Shown piece after piece: positions 1-10,115 of a stretch of 64,000 nucleotides of DNA. Each line of letters opens with the position of its first letter. Within the stretch, counting starts at the first letter, position 1. Made by a program: the position numbers and the translations under genes. The notes beneath the pieces were generated by a model. That model had not been told where the DNA came from. It searched no databases and saw only the letters and a list, made by a program, of their open reading frames with translations. Source of the stretch: Nitrosomonas communis (GTDB taxonomy: Bacteria > Pseudomonadota > Gammaproteobacteria > Burkholderiales > Nitrosomonadaceae); assembly GCF_001007935.1 (NCBI RefSeq), contig NZ_CP011451.1, positions 3,348,001 through 3,412,000 on the forward strand, given 5' to 3'.

Positions 1-540
1 GCCAGATCGCCATTCGTAATGCATCACAAACCAGTGTTGCTTTCATCCGTGAGCTCATACTCCAGCCCACCACCTTTCGGGAGAACAAATCGATAACAAT
101 CGCCAGATACAGCCAGCCTTCCTGAGTCCAAATGCAGGTAATGTCGCAAACATAGACTTGATCCGGTCTGGCAACCGTAAATTGCCGATTCAATTGGTTC
201 TCAAACACTGGCAACGGGTGATTGCTGTCCGTCGTCACCTTGTATTTCTTCCGGTGTTTCACTTGTATCCCGGCTTCTTGCATTAGTCTTCTCGCCTTCC
301 AGCGACCAACCCGATAGCCCAAGGCACTTAGCGCTCGCTTCATCCTGCGACTGCCATAGGTATAATCGCATGATTTTGCAATATTCTGCACAGCATTAAG
401 TAGTTGCCTGTGGTGTAGATCATCCGGGCAATTGCAGCAGCGTTGTTCATAGTCATGAGTCAAGCACTGCGACTGACACCCAATAGCCGGCACATGAGGC
501 CGACCGGGTAGGTCTTTTTCTTTTGGGTGATGAACGAATA
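1..540 (-). pseudogene. IS3 orfB transposase (DDE integrase core), frameshifted and cut by the window edge
   Basis: Reading the minus strand gives a typical IS3 orfB start (YSFITQKKKTYPVGLMCRLL) that meets an in-frame TGA at about 460-462. The family sequence resumes in another frame (HHRQLLNAVQNIAKSCDYTY, then GSRRMKRALSALGYRVGRWK), so a frameshift lies near 460-475. Two acidic residues of the DDE core are visible in the contexts YVCDIT and VIDLFSR. The third lies beyond position 1. This break is inside orfB and is not the programmed frameshift IS3 elements use between orfA and orfB, so the gene is decayed. Confidence 0.8.
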
Positions 541-542
541 CT

Positions 543-851
543 TCACTTCGTTTCTTTCGCGAAAAAGACCGCCGCCTCCTTTAGTATTTGCCGCTCAAGC
601 TTTAATTGCTTGTTTTCTAGTTTAAGCCGCCGGATTTCTTCCTGCTCCGGTGTCAGTTTCCCATTACCGCGGAATGCCTGACCATTAGTATCCGCCTGGC
701 TTTCCCTGATCCATCGCCCAAGCATGTTAGCCCTGATTTCCAGGTTTCTGGCAGCTTCTGCTATCGTTAATCCCTGATCCAGTACCAAGCTGATTGCATC
801 CAGCTTGAATTCCTTTGTATAGTGTTTCCTAGGTTCCATTTCATCCTCCAA
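543..851 (-). CDS. IS3-family transposase OrfA (helix-turn-helix protein)
   Basis: This 102-aa protein has the standard IS3 OrfA layout. A helix-turn-helix occupies about residues 10-50 (YTKEFKLDAISLVLDQGLTI, then AEAARNL), and a leucine-zipper-like helix follows at about 65-95 (EEIRRLKLENKQLKLERQIL). It would bind the element ends and help form the OrfAB transposase. ATG at 839 is an equally good start, giving MEPRKHYTKEF. OrfA itself looks intact, but its orfB partner is broken, so it probably cannot support transposition by this copy. Confidence 0.85.
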   Translation of the reverse strand: MEDEMEPRKHYTKEFKLDAISLVLDQGLTIAEAARNLEIRANMLGRWIRESQADTNGQAFRGNGKLTPEQEEIRRLKLENKQLKLERQILKEAAVFFAKETK

Positions 852-939
852 TTAAGACTATTTTCTCTTAACTGGAGTGTCCGGGTCTATTAGACCATAT
901 CATGGTTACCTACTGAGCTTTTAAAATAATAAAAAACGC

Positions 940-3084
940 CTAATTCTTCGCTCGACCGAGTTTCACAACTTCGTCAATATGCCTCAACCCTCGCATGATT
1001 TGAGCAAGATGCTGACGATTTCTCGCCTGCAGAATGAATTGCATCGTGGTGTAATCCTTATCACTTTCCATAGTGACATCATCGATATTCGAATCTGCTC
1101 TGGCAATTTCTGCAGCAATTCGAGCAAGCACACCACGTTGATTGACCGCTGTCATGTTAATGCCTACTTCAAAAGTTCTGGCGATCTCTTTGCCCCACGC
1201 TACATCCAATACATTCTCAGATTTTTTCTGAATTCTCATCACAACAGGGCAATCATGCACATGAATCACTAATCCCTGATCTTTTTTAATCAGCCCAACG
1301 ATAGTATCCCCAGGAAGGGGATAGCAGCACCGCGCAAACTGCACTGTCATACCCTCCGTTCCGAGAATCACAACAGGATTACTAGCATTAGTGACTTCAG
1401 ATATGGTTTCTCCAGGTACGACCAAACGTTTAGCAATGACGGCCGACAGTTGTTTGCCTAAGGTAATATCGGCGAGTAAGGCTTTCTTTGACTTGGCACC
1501 ACTGTCCTTGACAAGTCTTTCCCATTGTATGTCAGTAATAGCATCAGGGTTGACCCCAAATGAGAGTAGAGCTTGATTGAGTAAACGCTCACCTAACTTT
1601 ACTGACTCTTCATATTGAATGTTTCTAAGAAAATAACGTATACTTGAACGCGCCCGTGCGGTAGCAACATAAGAGAGCCAAGCAGGATTAGGGTTAGCAT
1701 AGGGCGCAGTTATAATTTCAACACGATCACCATTCATTAATTCAGTGCGCAAGGGTATATTTTCCCCGTTAATTTTAGCTGCAACACAACAATTACCCAC
1801 ATCGGTATGTATCGCATAAGCAAAATCCACTGCGGTAGAACCTCTTGGTAACTCAAGTATTTTTCCTTGTGGCGTAAACACATAGACTTCACCAGGAAAC
1901 AGATCGACCTTGAGGTGCTCCAGAAACTCAATTGAATCGGAAGAATCGCTTAATGTTTCCAGCAAGCTTTTTAACCATTGATTGGTTTTTAGATGTAGCT
2001 CATTTACCTCTGCACCATTGCTTTTATAGAGCCAATGGGAAGCTACACCCATTTCAGCAATCCGATGCATCTCATAGGTTCGGATTTGTATTTCTATTGG
2101 TAATCCATAAGGCCCCAGCAAAGTATTATGCAGCGATTGATAGCCGTTAAGCTTAGGAATCGCAATATAATCCTTAAATTTACCAGGAATGGGTTTATAT
2201 AAACTATGTAAGGCGCCTAATGCTAAATAACATGAAGCAATATCCTTCACCAGCACACGAAAACCATAAATATCCAGTACTTCCGAGAAGCTCAGATGCT
2301 TCTCACTCATTTTTTTATAGATGCTATAAAGATGCTTCTCCCTTCCAGTTACTATTGCATCTATCCCTGCATCTTTAAGTCGGTTTTTTATCGCATCCAG
2401 GATTTTACCCACTATTTCGCGACGATTGCCACGAGCTGCTTTAGTCGCTTTTACCAGTACTTTGTAACGATTAGGGTAGAAATAACGAAAACCAAGTTCC
2501 AGCAATTCCTGGTAAATGCTATTCAAACCCAACCGATGAGCAATAGGGGCATATATCTCCAAAGTTTCCCGTGCGATGCGACGCTGCTTGTCAGGACGCA
2601 AAACTTCCAGCGTACGCATATTGTGTAAGCGGTCAGCCAGTTTAATAAGGATAACCCTTACATCCTGCGCCATAGCTAATAACATCTTGCGGAAATTTTC
2701 AGCTTGAGCATCAGCTTTGGTCTGGAATTCAATCTTCTTTAATTTTGAGACACCATCTACTAGCTCTGCCACTGATAGGCCGAATCTTTCACTGATTTCT
2801 TCCTTGGAGATAGTCGTATCTTCAACCACATCATGTAATAATGCAGCAGCAAGCGTGATGACATCTAGATGGAGCTCACTGAGGATATGAGCAACCGCCA
2901 CAGGATGAGAAATATAAGGTTCCCCAGTTATACGGAATTGCCCAGAATGGGCACCTTGACTAAAAAAATACGAACCTTTGAGTAAAGCTAGTTCTTCAGG
3001 CTTAAAATATTTCGATACCTCAAAAAATAATGACTCAGCTTCAGGCATTATTACATGAGAGTTCGACAATGAAAGCTCTGACAT
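940..3084 (-). CDS. spoT: Bifunctional (p)ppGpp synthetase/hydrolase SpoT (RelA/SpoT homologue)
   Basis: This stringent-response enzyme makes and degrades the alarmone (p)ppGpp. The protein is about 714 aa, the usual length for SpoT. In order it shows an HD hydrolase domain (HDVVEDT, RLHNMRTL), a synthetase domain (KFKDYIAIPKLNGYQSLHNT, then EIQIRT), a TGS domain (VYVFTPQGKILELPRGSTAV) and a C-terminal ACT domain. The intact HD motif and the KFKD signature point to a bifunctional SpoT-type enzyme, not a synthetase-only RelA. A TTG at 3099 lies upstream, but ATG at 3084 gives the usual start and has a purine-rich stretch before it. It is the last gene of gmk-rpoZ-spoT, a conserved proteobacterial order. 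About 320 bp separate it from rpoZ. Confidence 0.95.
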   Translation of the reverse strand: MSELSLSNSHVIMPEAESLFFEVSKYFKPEELALLKGSYFFSQGAHSGQFRITGEPYISHPVAVAHILSELHLDVITLAAALLHDVVEDTTISKEEISERFGLSVAELVDGVSKLKKIEFQTKADAQAENFRKMLLAMAQDVRVILIKLADRLHNMRTLEVLRPDKQRRIARETLEIYAPIAHRLGLNSIYQELLELGFRYFYPNRYKVLVKATKAARGNRREIVGKILDAIKNRLKDAGIDAIVTGREKHLYSIYKKMSEKHLSFSEVLDIYGFRVLVKDIASCYLALGALHSLYKPIPGKFKDYIAIPKLNGYQSLHNTLLGPYGLPIEIQIRTYEMHRIAEMGVASHWLYKSNGAEVNELHLKTNQWLKSLLETLSDSSDSIEFLEHLKVDLFPGEVYVFTPQGKILELPRGSTAVDFAYAIHTDVGNCCVAAKINGENIPLRTELMNGDRVEIITAPYANPNPAWLSYVATARARSSIRYFLRNIQYEESVKLGERLLNQALLSFGVNPDAITDIQWERLVKDSGAKSKKALLADITLGKQLSAVIAKRLVVPGETISEVTNASNPVVILGTEGMTVQFARCCYPLPGDTIVGLIKKDQGLVIHVHDCPVVMRIQKKSENVLDVAWGKEIARTFEVGINMTAVNQRGVLARIAAEIARADSNIDDVTMESDKDYTTMQFILQARNRQHLAQIMRGLRHIDEVVKLGRAKN

Positions 3085-3404
3085 ATAAGCGTTTCCCAAT
3101 TTTTTGCGGTAGCTAATTCAACTTTATTTACAAATAGTAGGATAAATTCTATGTTTGCAACGACAATATTAGAACAATAAATATTCCTGATCGATTCGAT
3201 GGAGATAATAATCAGCATCATATATCCAGAATATCACTGAATTTATAGCGAATTCTGTATTATGCAAGATAGGGGAAATGAAATAAAATACTTAATGAAT
3301 AATTTGATAATGCTACCGTTCTATCGCCAGGGAATCTGTTACTTACAATATAGTAGATTACTTCAATTTTTTCTGTTACAGCTTAATCTTGTTACCGTTA
3401 TCTT
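3085..3404. other. Intergenic region between spoT and rpoZ
   Basis: This AT-rich stretch of about 320 bp holds no convincing gene. It may carry a spoT promoter, because the gap is unusually wide for an rpoZ-spoT operon, but I cannot name a specific site. Confidence 0.4.
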
Positions 3405-3608
3405 TTAACGTATGGTATTAAGAATTTCAAGCCCTACCTTCCCTTTAGCCAATTCACGTAGCGCAATGACAGTAGGTTTATCTCGAGCAGCATCGACCAT
3501 CGGCGTAGAACCAATTGCTATCTGCCTTGCGCGTGCAGTCGCAGCCATTGTCATATCAAAGCGATTGGGAATCATTTTTAAACAGTCATCAACAGTGATA
3601 CGAGCCAT
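3405..3608 (-). CDS. rpoZ: RNA polymerase omega subunit
   Basis: The 67-aa product matches the omega subunit, which helps fold and assemble the beta-prime subunit of RNA polymerase. The family signature is clear: [19 protein letters not shown] at the N terminus, then ARARQIAIG and [17 protein letters not shown]. Length is normal for betaproteobacteria. Two ATGs lie in tandem, and I chose the second, which gives the standard MARITV start. It lies 45 bp downstream of gmk, probably on the same transcript. Confidence 0.95.
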   Translation of the reverse strand: MARITVDDCLKMIPNRFDMTMAATARARQIAIGSTPMVDAARDKPTVIALRELAKGKVGLEILNTIR

Positions 3609-3653
3609 CATTCATTCCTTTTTTATTTAAAAAATTTACTCAATCAATATTAT

Positions 3654-4259
3654 TTAGGCAAATTGTGCTAATAGTGTATGCTGTTTGACCAGCTGATGCA
3701 TCATTCTGAGGCGTTCTGCCCGAATAATACAACAAATATCTTTGAGTGCTTTATCCAATTCATTATTGACCACAGCATAATCAAATTTGTTCACTTGACC
3801 TACTTCTTCCCGAACTGCTTTTAAACGTCGCGCAATAGCTACTGGATCATCTTGCCCACGCTGTTGCAGGCGAGCTTTTAACGATTCTAGAGAAGGAGGC
3901 AAAATAAAAATGCTGACTGCTTCAGGAAAAATTTGTCGTACCTGTTGCGTGCCCTGACAATCAATCTCCATCAAAACATCTTGACCTGACGCCATGGTTT
4001 CCTTAACCCAATGATGTGAGGTGCCATATAAATTTCCATAAACTTCTGCACTTTCAAGGAATTCCCCTCGCTCCAACATTTGATTAAAAATATCCCGATC
4101 AATAAAAAAGTAATCTTGCCCATTTATCTCATTAGGACGGGGTTGGCGAGTGGTGTGAGAAATCGATAGGCTCAAACCCATACGAGTCTGAAGTAATGCT
4201 TTAATCAAGCTGGTCTTACCAGCCCCTGAAGGAGCACTGATGATAAATAAGCTACTCAT
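3654..4259 (-). CDS. gmk: Guanylate kinase
   Basis: Guanylate kinase phosphorylates GMP to GDP with ATP in purine nucleotide metabolism. The 201-aa protein starts with the P-loop IISAPSGAGKTSL. The GMP-binding region follows (SISHTTRQPRPNEINGQDYF), then the lid region (LQQRGQDDPVAIARRL). Length is normal. It is the first gene of gmk-rpoZ-spoT, a co-location that links guanine nucleotide supply to (p)ppGpp metabolism. Confidence 0.96.
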   Translation of the reverse strand: MSSLFIISAPSGAGKTSLIKALLQTRMGLSLSISHTTRQPRPNEINGQDYFFIDRDIFNQMLERGEFLESAEVYGNLYGTSHHWVKETMASGQDVLMEIDCQGTQQVRQIFPEAVSIFILPPSLESLKARLQQRGQDDPVAIARRLKAVREEVGQVNKFDYAVVNNELDKALKDICCIIRAERLRMMHQLVKQHTLLAQFA

Positions 4260-4308
4260 ATCATAATTATATTGAATTTCTCCTACATTTTGACAAAATA
4301 ATTTCCAT

Positions 4309-4500
4309 TAAAACTATTTTAATGCACCCCATGTTTTTTAAATAACGCTGGTGATATTCTTCCGCAGGATAAAACTCAGGAGCTGGTAAAATTTCATTTA
4401 TGCTCGGATCGCGCCGCTGTCCGCTTTGTTACAATTTATCCCGCAAAGTTATCGCAGCGGCTTTCTGTCCTAGAGCATATAAGAAAACATAGTCGATCGA
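4309..4500 (-). pseudogene. msrA: Remnant of peptide methionine sulfoxide reductase A (C-terminal part)
   Basis: The minus strand gives YVFLYALGQKAAAITLRDKL, an in-frame TAA, then DPSINEILPAPEFYPAEEYH followed by QRYLKNMGCI. The second part matches the conserved MsrA C-terminal region (ILPAPEFYPAEEYHQQYL type). The N-terminal two thirds, including the catalytic GCFW segment, are absent. It is a decayed fragment, not a functional gene. Confidence 0.65.
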
Positions 4501-4640
4501 TATTAATAACCTATATCAGATTTTTGACAATTAAGCGTAGTAGGATCAAGGCAACACCAGAAAGTATCCAGTAAATTCTCGAAAGAAGTTAACTAATCTT
4601 AAACCCCCAGGATGAGAAGAAACGTTTTATCAAGGCAGAA

Positions 4641-4678
4641 AAATAATAGGTCGATGTGCCTTGAACGCGCATCGACCT
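4641..4678 (-). terminator. Rho-independent terminator of the cytochrome c-552 gene
   Basis: On the minus strand a 9-bp perfect stem (AGGTCGATG with CATCGACCT) and a 13-nt loop are followed by ATTATTTTTC. It begins 18 bp past the stop codon of the cytochrome gene. Confidence 0.85.
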
Positions 4679-4695
4679 TCCCTCCAAGATTCGTA

Positions 4696-5007
4696 TTACT
4701 TAAGCGTCAAAATGAATTCTGCTAGCTTTTTAGCGTTTTCATCGCTTACATTGGCGTTAGGTGGCATTGGAATGGTCCCCCATACTCCATTACTACCATT
4801 TTTAATTTTTCCTGCCAAGTAATCAGCTGCATCAGCTTGACCTGCATATTTCGCAGCAACATCTTTAAGTGACGGGCCAACCAATTTAGTATCAACATTA
4901 TGGCAGTTTAGGCAACCACTGCTTTTTGCTAATTCAGCATCTGCTTGTGCACTGCCAATCCATAATGCAGCAGATGCTGCCATTACACCTAACAACACTT
5001 TTCTCAT
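4696..5007 (-). CDS. Cytochrome c-552 (class I, small periplasmic electron carrier)
   Basis: This 103-aa precursor starts with a signal peptide (MRKVLLGVMAASAALWIGSAQA). One heme-binding motif, CLNCH, follows at about residues 32-36. The axial methionine is probably in IPMPPNANVSD, and GPSLKDVAAKYAG is typical of c-551/c-552 proteins. The mature sequence closely resembles Nitrosomonas europaea cytochrome c-552, which carries electrons from hydroxylamine oxidation (via c-554 and membrane-bound cytochromes) towards terminal oxidases. Cleavage is expected after AQA. It appears monocistronic: it has its own terminator, and the DUF255 gene upstream is 21 bp away. This is the best taxonomic marker in the window. 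Confidence 0.93.
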   Translation of the reverse strand: MRKVLLGVMAASAALWIGSAQADAELAKSSGCLNCHNVDTKLVGPSLKDVAAKYAGQADAADYLAGKIKNGSNGVWGTIPMPPNANVSDENAKKLAEFILTLK

Positions 5008-5028
5008 CTTATTTTTTCCTTATTTGAA

Positions 5029-7098
5029 TTATAAAGGGAATATCATTCTACCCTTAACTTTGCAGGCTTGCAGCAATTCCTGTAAGTTTTTGATTTCGGG
5101 CAAGCATGTCTCACCTTGACAAACCCAGGCATTGACACTTTGATCTACAGGCAAGGCTTTGTTCAAACTTTGCGGTAATCCAGCCAGCTCTATCGGTAAT
5201 GCCAGCACAATGGCAGCTGGCGCATGCAATGTCAGTGCGCGATGCCACTCACTGAGGAGAGCGCCTTTTCCACGCAAGATAACAATTTGTGGTGGTGTCA
5301 GCCATTCTTTCAATGCAAGCAATAAACTACAGTAAGCACTAGGATGTCGCTGTATTTCAGGATAAAACAATTTAAGTGTATGTTCAGCTGATTGCAAATA
5401 ACGATATTCCCCGAGCAAATAACCAAGTCGTTGAAGCGATATCGCTGCCACACCATTGCCAGATGGAATGGCATTGTCCTGACCTGCTTTGGGTCGATGA
5501 ATGAGCTTTTCATGATCGCGACTCGTAAAAAAGAATCCACCTAACTGCTTATCTTCGAACTGATCCAGTAATACCTCTGCCAATGCTCTAGCCAACTCCA
5601 GATCAGACTGACGAAATTCGGCTTGCATGAGCTCCAGCAGACCATCTAGCAAAAAGGCGTAATCATCGAGATAAGCATTGTGGCGCGCCTTGCCATCCTT
5701 GAAGGTGGCGAGTAGCCGATTATTTTTCCAGAGGGTGGTGCCGATAAAATCTACCGCCAACATGGCGGATTTTATCCATTCGCTCTCCTCAAAAATCCTG
5801 CCTGCTCGCGCCATGCCCTTGATCATCAAACCATTCCAGCTAGTCAGAATTTTTTCATCACGACCAGGGTGAACACGTTGCTCCCGTTTACTGAAAAGTT
5901 TGCGCCGCGCCGTTTCAATCCATTGTTGCACTTCCTCTTGACTTATTCCCCTATCGCTGGCTATAGCTGCAATGGCTTGCATGATTTCGAGATGCCAATA
6001 TTTATTTTCAAAATTGGGAGGGCGTGAAAGACCAAAGTAAGGGGCGATGACAGCATACTCATCAGCTGTCAAGACAAGCTCGATTTCATCTTTATCCCAG
6101 ACGTAAAATTTTCCTTCTTCATGTTCCGAATCTGCATCTAAGCTCGCAAAATAGCCTTCTTCCTTGGGCCCGGATTGCATCTCACGCATTAACCAGCCAA
6201 CTGTCTCATGGGCAATCCGTTTAAACAGGGAATAATGGGTTGCAAGCCAGGCGTCGGCATAGAGCTGTAACAGGAGTCCATTGTCATACAGCATCTTTTC
6301 AAAATGGGGAATACGCCAGTACTGATCGGTACTATAACGAAAAAACCCTCCTCCTAATTGATCGTAAACACCCCCATTAGCCATTTTCTCCAAAGTATAA
6401 GCTGCGATATGCCAGGCTTGCTTATCCTCTTCAGAAAAATACCACTGCAGGCAGAATTTCAACTCTGCAGGATGAAAAAATTTTGGCGCAGCACCAAAGC
6501 CCCCATGCGCTTGATCAAAGTTTTCTAGCAGCTGGGCACTTGCCTGCTCGATAAGATGGCAGGAAGATGCAGAAATATCGGTAGTTGTTGCAGGTAAAGT
6601 CTCAGCAAGCATTGCCAGTAGCGCGCTATTTTGCTGTTCAATATCTTCTCTGCGCGTACGATATAGCTCAGCAATTTTTGGCAGTAACTCAAGAAAACCA
6701 GGCAGGTTATAACGAGGCTCTTTAGGAAAATAAGTACCTCCAAAAAAGGGCTTCTGTTCTGGCGTAAGAAATATCGTCAATGGCCAGCCACCATGGCGAT
6801 GGTTAAGGATGTAATGCGCCGTCTGATATATTTGGTCGAGGTCAGGACGCTCCTCACGATCTACTTTAATATTAATAAAGTATTTATTCATCGCTGCAGC
6901 GACTTCGTGATCCTCGAATGATTCGCGGGCCATCACATGGCACCAATGGCAGGCGGAATAACCGATAGAAAGTAAAATGGGCTTATCTTGAGTACGCGCC
7001 AGTGCGAGCGCTGTCTCTCCCCATGGGTACCAATCTACCGGATTATCCGCATGTTGCAACAGATAAGGGCTGGTTTCACCTGCCAGATGGTTGGACAT
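5029..7098 (-). CDS. DUF255 (YyaL/SPATA20-type) thioredoxin-domain protein
   Basis: This protein of about 689 aa is full length for its family. The N-terminal DUF255 domain has a thioredoxin fold with the motif [20 protein letters not shown], which contains the conserved CHWCH. It is followed by an (alpha/alpha)6-barrel resembling N-acylglucosamine 2-epimerase and glycosidase folds ([40 protein letters not shown]). The biochemical role is not established in bacteria; annotations range from thiol-redox to carbohydrate-related. A TTG at 7122 is in frame, but ATG at 7098 gives the family start [20 protein letters not shown]. No signal peptide is seen, so it is probably cytoplasmic. Confidence 0.9.
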   Translation of the reverse strand: MSNHLAGETSPYLLQHADNPVDWYPWGETALALARTQDKPILLSIGYSACHWCHVMARESFEDHEVAAAMNKYFINIKVDREERPDLDQIYQTAHYILNHRHGGWPLTIFLTPEQKPFFGGTYFPKEPRYNLPGFLELLPKIAELYRTRREDIEQQNSALLAMLAETLPATTTDISASSCHLIEQASAQLLENFDQAHGGFGAAPKFFHPAELKFCLQWYFSEEDKQAWHIAAYTLEKMANGGVYDQLGGGFFRYSTDQYWRIPHFEKMLYDNGLLLQLYADAWLATHYSLFKRIAHETVGWLMREMQSGPKEEGYFASLDADSEHEEGKFYVWDKDEIELVLTADEYAVIAPYFGLSRPPNFENKYWHLEIMQAIAAIASDRGISQEEVQQWIETARRKLFSKREQRVHPGRDEKILTSWNGLMIKGMARAGRIFEESEWIKSAMLAVDFIGTTLWKNNRLLATFKDGKARHNAYLDDYAFLLDGLLELMQAEFRQSDLELARALAEVLLDQFEDKQLGGFFFTSRDHEKLIHRPKAGQDNAIPSGNGVAAISLQRLGYLLGEYRYLQSAEHTLKLFYPEIQRHPSAYCSLLLALKEWLTPPQIVILRGKGALLSEWHRALTLHAPAAIVLALPIELAGLPQSLNKALPVDQSVNAWVCQGETCLPEIKNLQELLQACKVKGRMIFPL

Positions 7099-7378
7099 AG
7101 CATTGGTCAATAAATGATTCAATCATGCATTCTTAGGATGAGTCATACCAATCCTGGTGGAGAAGCTATAAATAAATTTATTACGCACTCCAATCGCGGT
7201 ATTGGGCGGGACTCGCCTTACCTATTTTTATCTATTTAATAGGTCACTCCGCTGAAAATTTGATTGATCGAAACTTACTTCGTTCCTTCTCTCGTCACTA
7301 TGTTCCGTCCATCTTGCGTTTGGAGTTTCTTGCAATTTTTGGCGAAAACTGCGTTTCCGCACTATCTGCGTCATTCCG

Positions 7379-9052
7379 CTAATCGGTAATTGCTCCGCGG
7401 CTGGCAGTCGATACCAGTTTGGCATATTTTGCCAGCACACCGCGTTGATAACGCGGCTCACGCGGTTGCCATGCTGCACGGCGTCGTGCGAGCTCATCTT
7501 CAGAAACATTAAGTTGCAACAAACGCTGGTTCGCATCAATCGTAATTGAATCTCCCTCCCGCACCAACGCAATGGTTCCCCCCACAAAGGCTTCCGGTGC
7601 CACATGGCCCACCACCATGCCATAGGTTCCGCCGGAGAATCTTCCATCAGTGATCAGCCCAACCGAATCCCCTAACCCTTCCCCGATCAGCGCTGACGTG
7701 GGCGATAACATTTCCCGCATACCCGGCCCACCTTTTGGACCTTCATAGCGGATTACCACGACATCTCCTGGCCGAATTTCCTGGGCAAGGATGGCATTCA
7801 TGCACGCTTCCTCAGACTCGAATACACGCGCAGGTCCCGTAATTTTTGGATTTTTTACGCCGGTAATTTTGGCGACTGATCCTTCCGGTGACAGATTGCC
7901 TTTAAGGATCGCCAGATGACCTTGTGCATACATAGGATTTTCCCATTGCCTGATGATATCCTGATCCGTGCGTGGTTTCTCCGGCACATCACGTAATATT
8001 TCTGCTATCGTTTCACCACTGATCGTCATGCAGTCACCATGCAACAGCCCATGCACCAATAACATCTTCATGACTTGAGGAATGCCTCCGGCATGATGTA
8101 AATCTGTGGTTACATAGCGTCCAGAGGGTTTCAAATCACACAATACGGGCACTCTTGCGCGTATTGTTTCGAAATCATCAATACTCAGGTCTACATCAGC
8201 AGCATGCGCTATCGCCAACAGATGAAGTACCGCATTAGTTGATCCACCTACTGCCATCACCACCGAAATCGCATTTTCCATAGATTTACGTGTAATCAGA
8301 TCGCGTGGACAAATCTGCTTTTTGATGGCGTTGACCAAAACTTCTGCAGAACGTGCGGCACTGATTAGTTTTTCCTCATCTTCCGCCGCCATAGTGGATG
8401 AATAAGGCAAGCTCATTCCCATGACTTCGATGGCCGACGACATGGTATTGGCGGTATACATGCCACCACAGGCACCCGCGCCGGGACAGGCATGCCGCTC
8501 TACTTCCAGTAATTCCTTCTCATCGATTTTATGGGCAGTATACTGCCCCACGGCTTCGAACGCGCTCACGATGGTCAGATCGCGCCCTTGGTAATGGCCC
8601 GGTTTGATGGTGCCGCCATAAACAAAAATAGCGGGCACATTCATTCGCGCCAGCGCAATCAAGGCGCCCGGCATGTTCTTGTCGCAACCCCCGATCGCAA
8701 TCACGCCATCCATGCTTTCACCCTGTACCGCCGTTTCAATGGAATCAGCGATCACTTCGCGTGATACCAGTGAATATTTCATGCCTTCGGTTCCCATGGA
8801 AATACCATCGGAAATCGTAATCGTGCCAAACATTTGCGGCATTGCCCCGGCCTTTCTCAAGGCACGCTCAGCGCTGAGAGACAATTCATTGAGCCCCATA
8901 TTGCAGGGCGTAATCGTCGAAAATCCATTGGCAACACCAACGATGGGTTTATCAAAGTCGCCATCGGCAAAACCCACTGCCCGCAACATGGCGCGGTTGG
9001 GTGAACGTTTTGCTCCTTGAGTGATGGCTTGACTGCGTTTATTGTCTGGCAT
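7379..9052 (-). CDS. ilvD: Dihydroxy-acid dehydratase
   Basis: IlvD dehydrates 2,3-dihydroxy-isovalerate and 2,3-dihydroxy-3-methylvalerate in valine, leucine and isoleucine synthesis. It uses an Fe-S cluster. The protein is about 557 aa. It shows the family signatures [20 protein letters not shown] and [20 protein letters not shown], whose cysteines are Fe-S ligands, and [20 protein letters not shown] near the C terminus. The open frame extends 17 codons upstream, but ATG at 9052 gives [13 protein letters not shown] and is preceded by CAGGAGAAATC, a good ribosome-binding site, so I prefer it. It is divergent from lgt, with the promoters in the 113 bp between them. Confidence 0.96.
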   Translation of the reverse strand: MPDNKRSQAITQGAKRSPNRAMLRAVGFADGDFDKPIVGVANGFSTITPCNMGLNELSLSAERALRKAGAMPQMFGTITISDGISMGTEGMKYSLVSREVIADSIETAVQGESMDGVIAIGGCDKNMPGALIALARMNVPAIFVYGGTIKPGHYQGRDLTIVSAFEAVGQYTAHKIDEKELLEVERHACPGAGACGGMYTANTMSSAIEVMGMSLPYSSTMAAEDEEKLISAARSAEVLVNAIKKQICPRDLITRKSMENAISVVMAVGGSTNAVLHLLAIAHAADVDLSIDDFETIRARVPVLCDLKPSGRYVTTDLHHAGGIPQVMKMLLVHGLLHGDCMTISGETIAEILRDVPEKPRTDQDIIRQWENPMYAQGHLAILKGNLSPEGSVAKITGVKNPKITGPARVFESEEACMNAILAQEIRPGDVVVIRYEGPKGGPGMREMLSPTSALIGEGLGDSVGLITDGRFSGGTYGMVVGHVAPEAFVGGTIALVREGDSITIDANQRLLQLNVSEDELARRRAAWQPREPRYQRGVLAKYAKLVSTASRGAITD

Positions 9053-9165
9053 GATTTCTCCTGAAAAACCAAAAATGCGATCTAATTGATTAAGCAGTTG
9101 CACACTGCTGCGGCAGGCTTAGTTACCGTATAATACATATTTTACCGTAAATCAGCTTGTAACCT

Positions 9166-9981
9166 ATGCTTATCCATCCTCAGTTCAATCCGGTCGCAAT
9201 CTCCGTTGGTCCGCTTTCCATCCACTGGTACGGCCTAATGTATCTGATAGGTTTCTTTCTCTTTATTGTGCTGGGCCGTTATCGAATCAAACACAATCCA
9301 CAATCAGTTATTACCCCTACCCTACTCGATGATGCGCTCTTCTATGGCGTGTTGGGAGTCATTCTGGGAGGGAGGCTCGGACACATTCTGTTTTACCAAT
9401 TCAGTTATTACTTACAGCATCCCTTGGAAATATTTGCAATCTGGCAAGGCGGCATGTCATTCCATGGCGGCTTTATCGGTGTCATCTTGGCGATGGCGCT
9501 GCTAGCACATAAGCACAAATTACCTTGGCTGGCAGTAACTGATTTTATTGCACCGCTGGTGCCGCTTGGGTTGGGAGCAGGCCGCATCGGCAACTTTATC
9601 AATGGTGAATTATGGGGACGCCCCACAGACGTTCCCTGGGGCATAATTTTCCCCCATGTCGACAATCTGCCGCGTCATCCTTCTCAACTGTATGAATTTG
9701 CTTTGGAAGGGATTGCGCTGTTCATTTTGCTGTGGATTTATTCCAGCAAACCACGACCAGTAGGGGCTGTCTCCGGTATGTTTTTGATTGGGTATGGTGT
9801 ATTCCGCTCGTTTGCAGAATTTTTCCGCGAACCTGATGATGGCTTCATGGGGATATTAACCTGGGGTGTTAGCATGGGGCAATGGCTGTCACTGCCGATG
9901 ATCGCTGCAGGTATCGGAATGCTGTTTTGGGCATATCGTTCCTCGAACAAACCATTGCCAAAAACCAGAAGTCGTCGTTAG
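9166..9981 (+). CDS. lgt: Prolipoprotein diacylglyceryl transferase
   Basis: Lgt is an inner-membrane enzyme. It transfers diacylglycerol from phosphatidylglycerol to the lipobox cysteine of prolipoproteins, the first step of lipoprotein maturation. The 271-aa sequence has about seven hydrophobic segments. The Lgt signature [20 protein letters not shown] is present, with the catalytic-region arginine and asparagine, and so are the conserved [12 protein letters not shown] and RHPSQLYEF motifs. Length is normal. It is transcribed away from ilvD. Confidence 0.96.
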   Translation: MLIHPQFNPVAISVGPLSIHWYGLMYLIGFFLFIVLGRYRIKHNPQSVITPTLLDDALFYGVLGVILGGRLGHILFYQFSYYLQHPLEIFAIWQGGMSFHGGFIGVILAMALLAHKHKLPWLAVTDFIAPLVPLGLGAGRIGNFINGELWGRPTDVPWGIIFPHVDNLPRHPSQLYEFALEGIALFILLWIYSSKPRPVGAVSGMFLIGYGVFRSFAEFFREPDDGFMGILTWGVSMGQWLSLPMIAAGIGMLFWAYRSSNKPLPKTRSRR

Positions 9982-10115
9982 TAAGCTGGCAAAACAGATT
10001 CTCGCTTTCACTACACTGTTCTTATGTTATCAATACATCATAAGAATACTCAGTTAGCAGATCGTAACGCTATGCTATCTAACAAAGAGTCTTTATCTAC
10101 CACCAAATAAGGCTT

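Larger units (their letters stand above)
1..896 (-). mobile_element. Partial, decayed IS3-family insertion sequence
   Basis: The minus strand carries an IS3-type orfA followed by an orfB integrase region that runs off the left edge of the window. The outer end lies just upstream of orfA, where an end-like stretch reads GGTCTAATAGACCCGGACAC on the minus strand. Because orfB is frameshifted, this copy is probably inactive on its own. The other terminus lies outside the window. Confidence 0.75.

Noticed and set aside
7228..7647. Open frame of 139 codons on the minus strand overlapping the 3' end of ilvD
   Set aside because: It is a shadow in another frame of ilvD. It has no family features, and its unique part is only about 150 bp.
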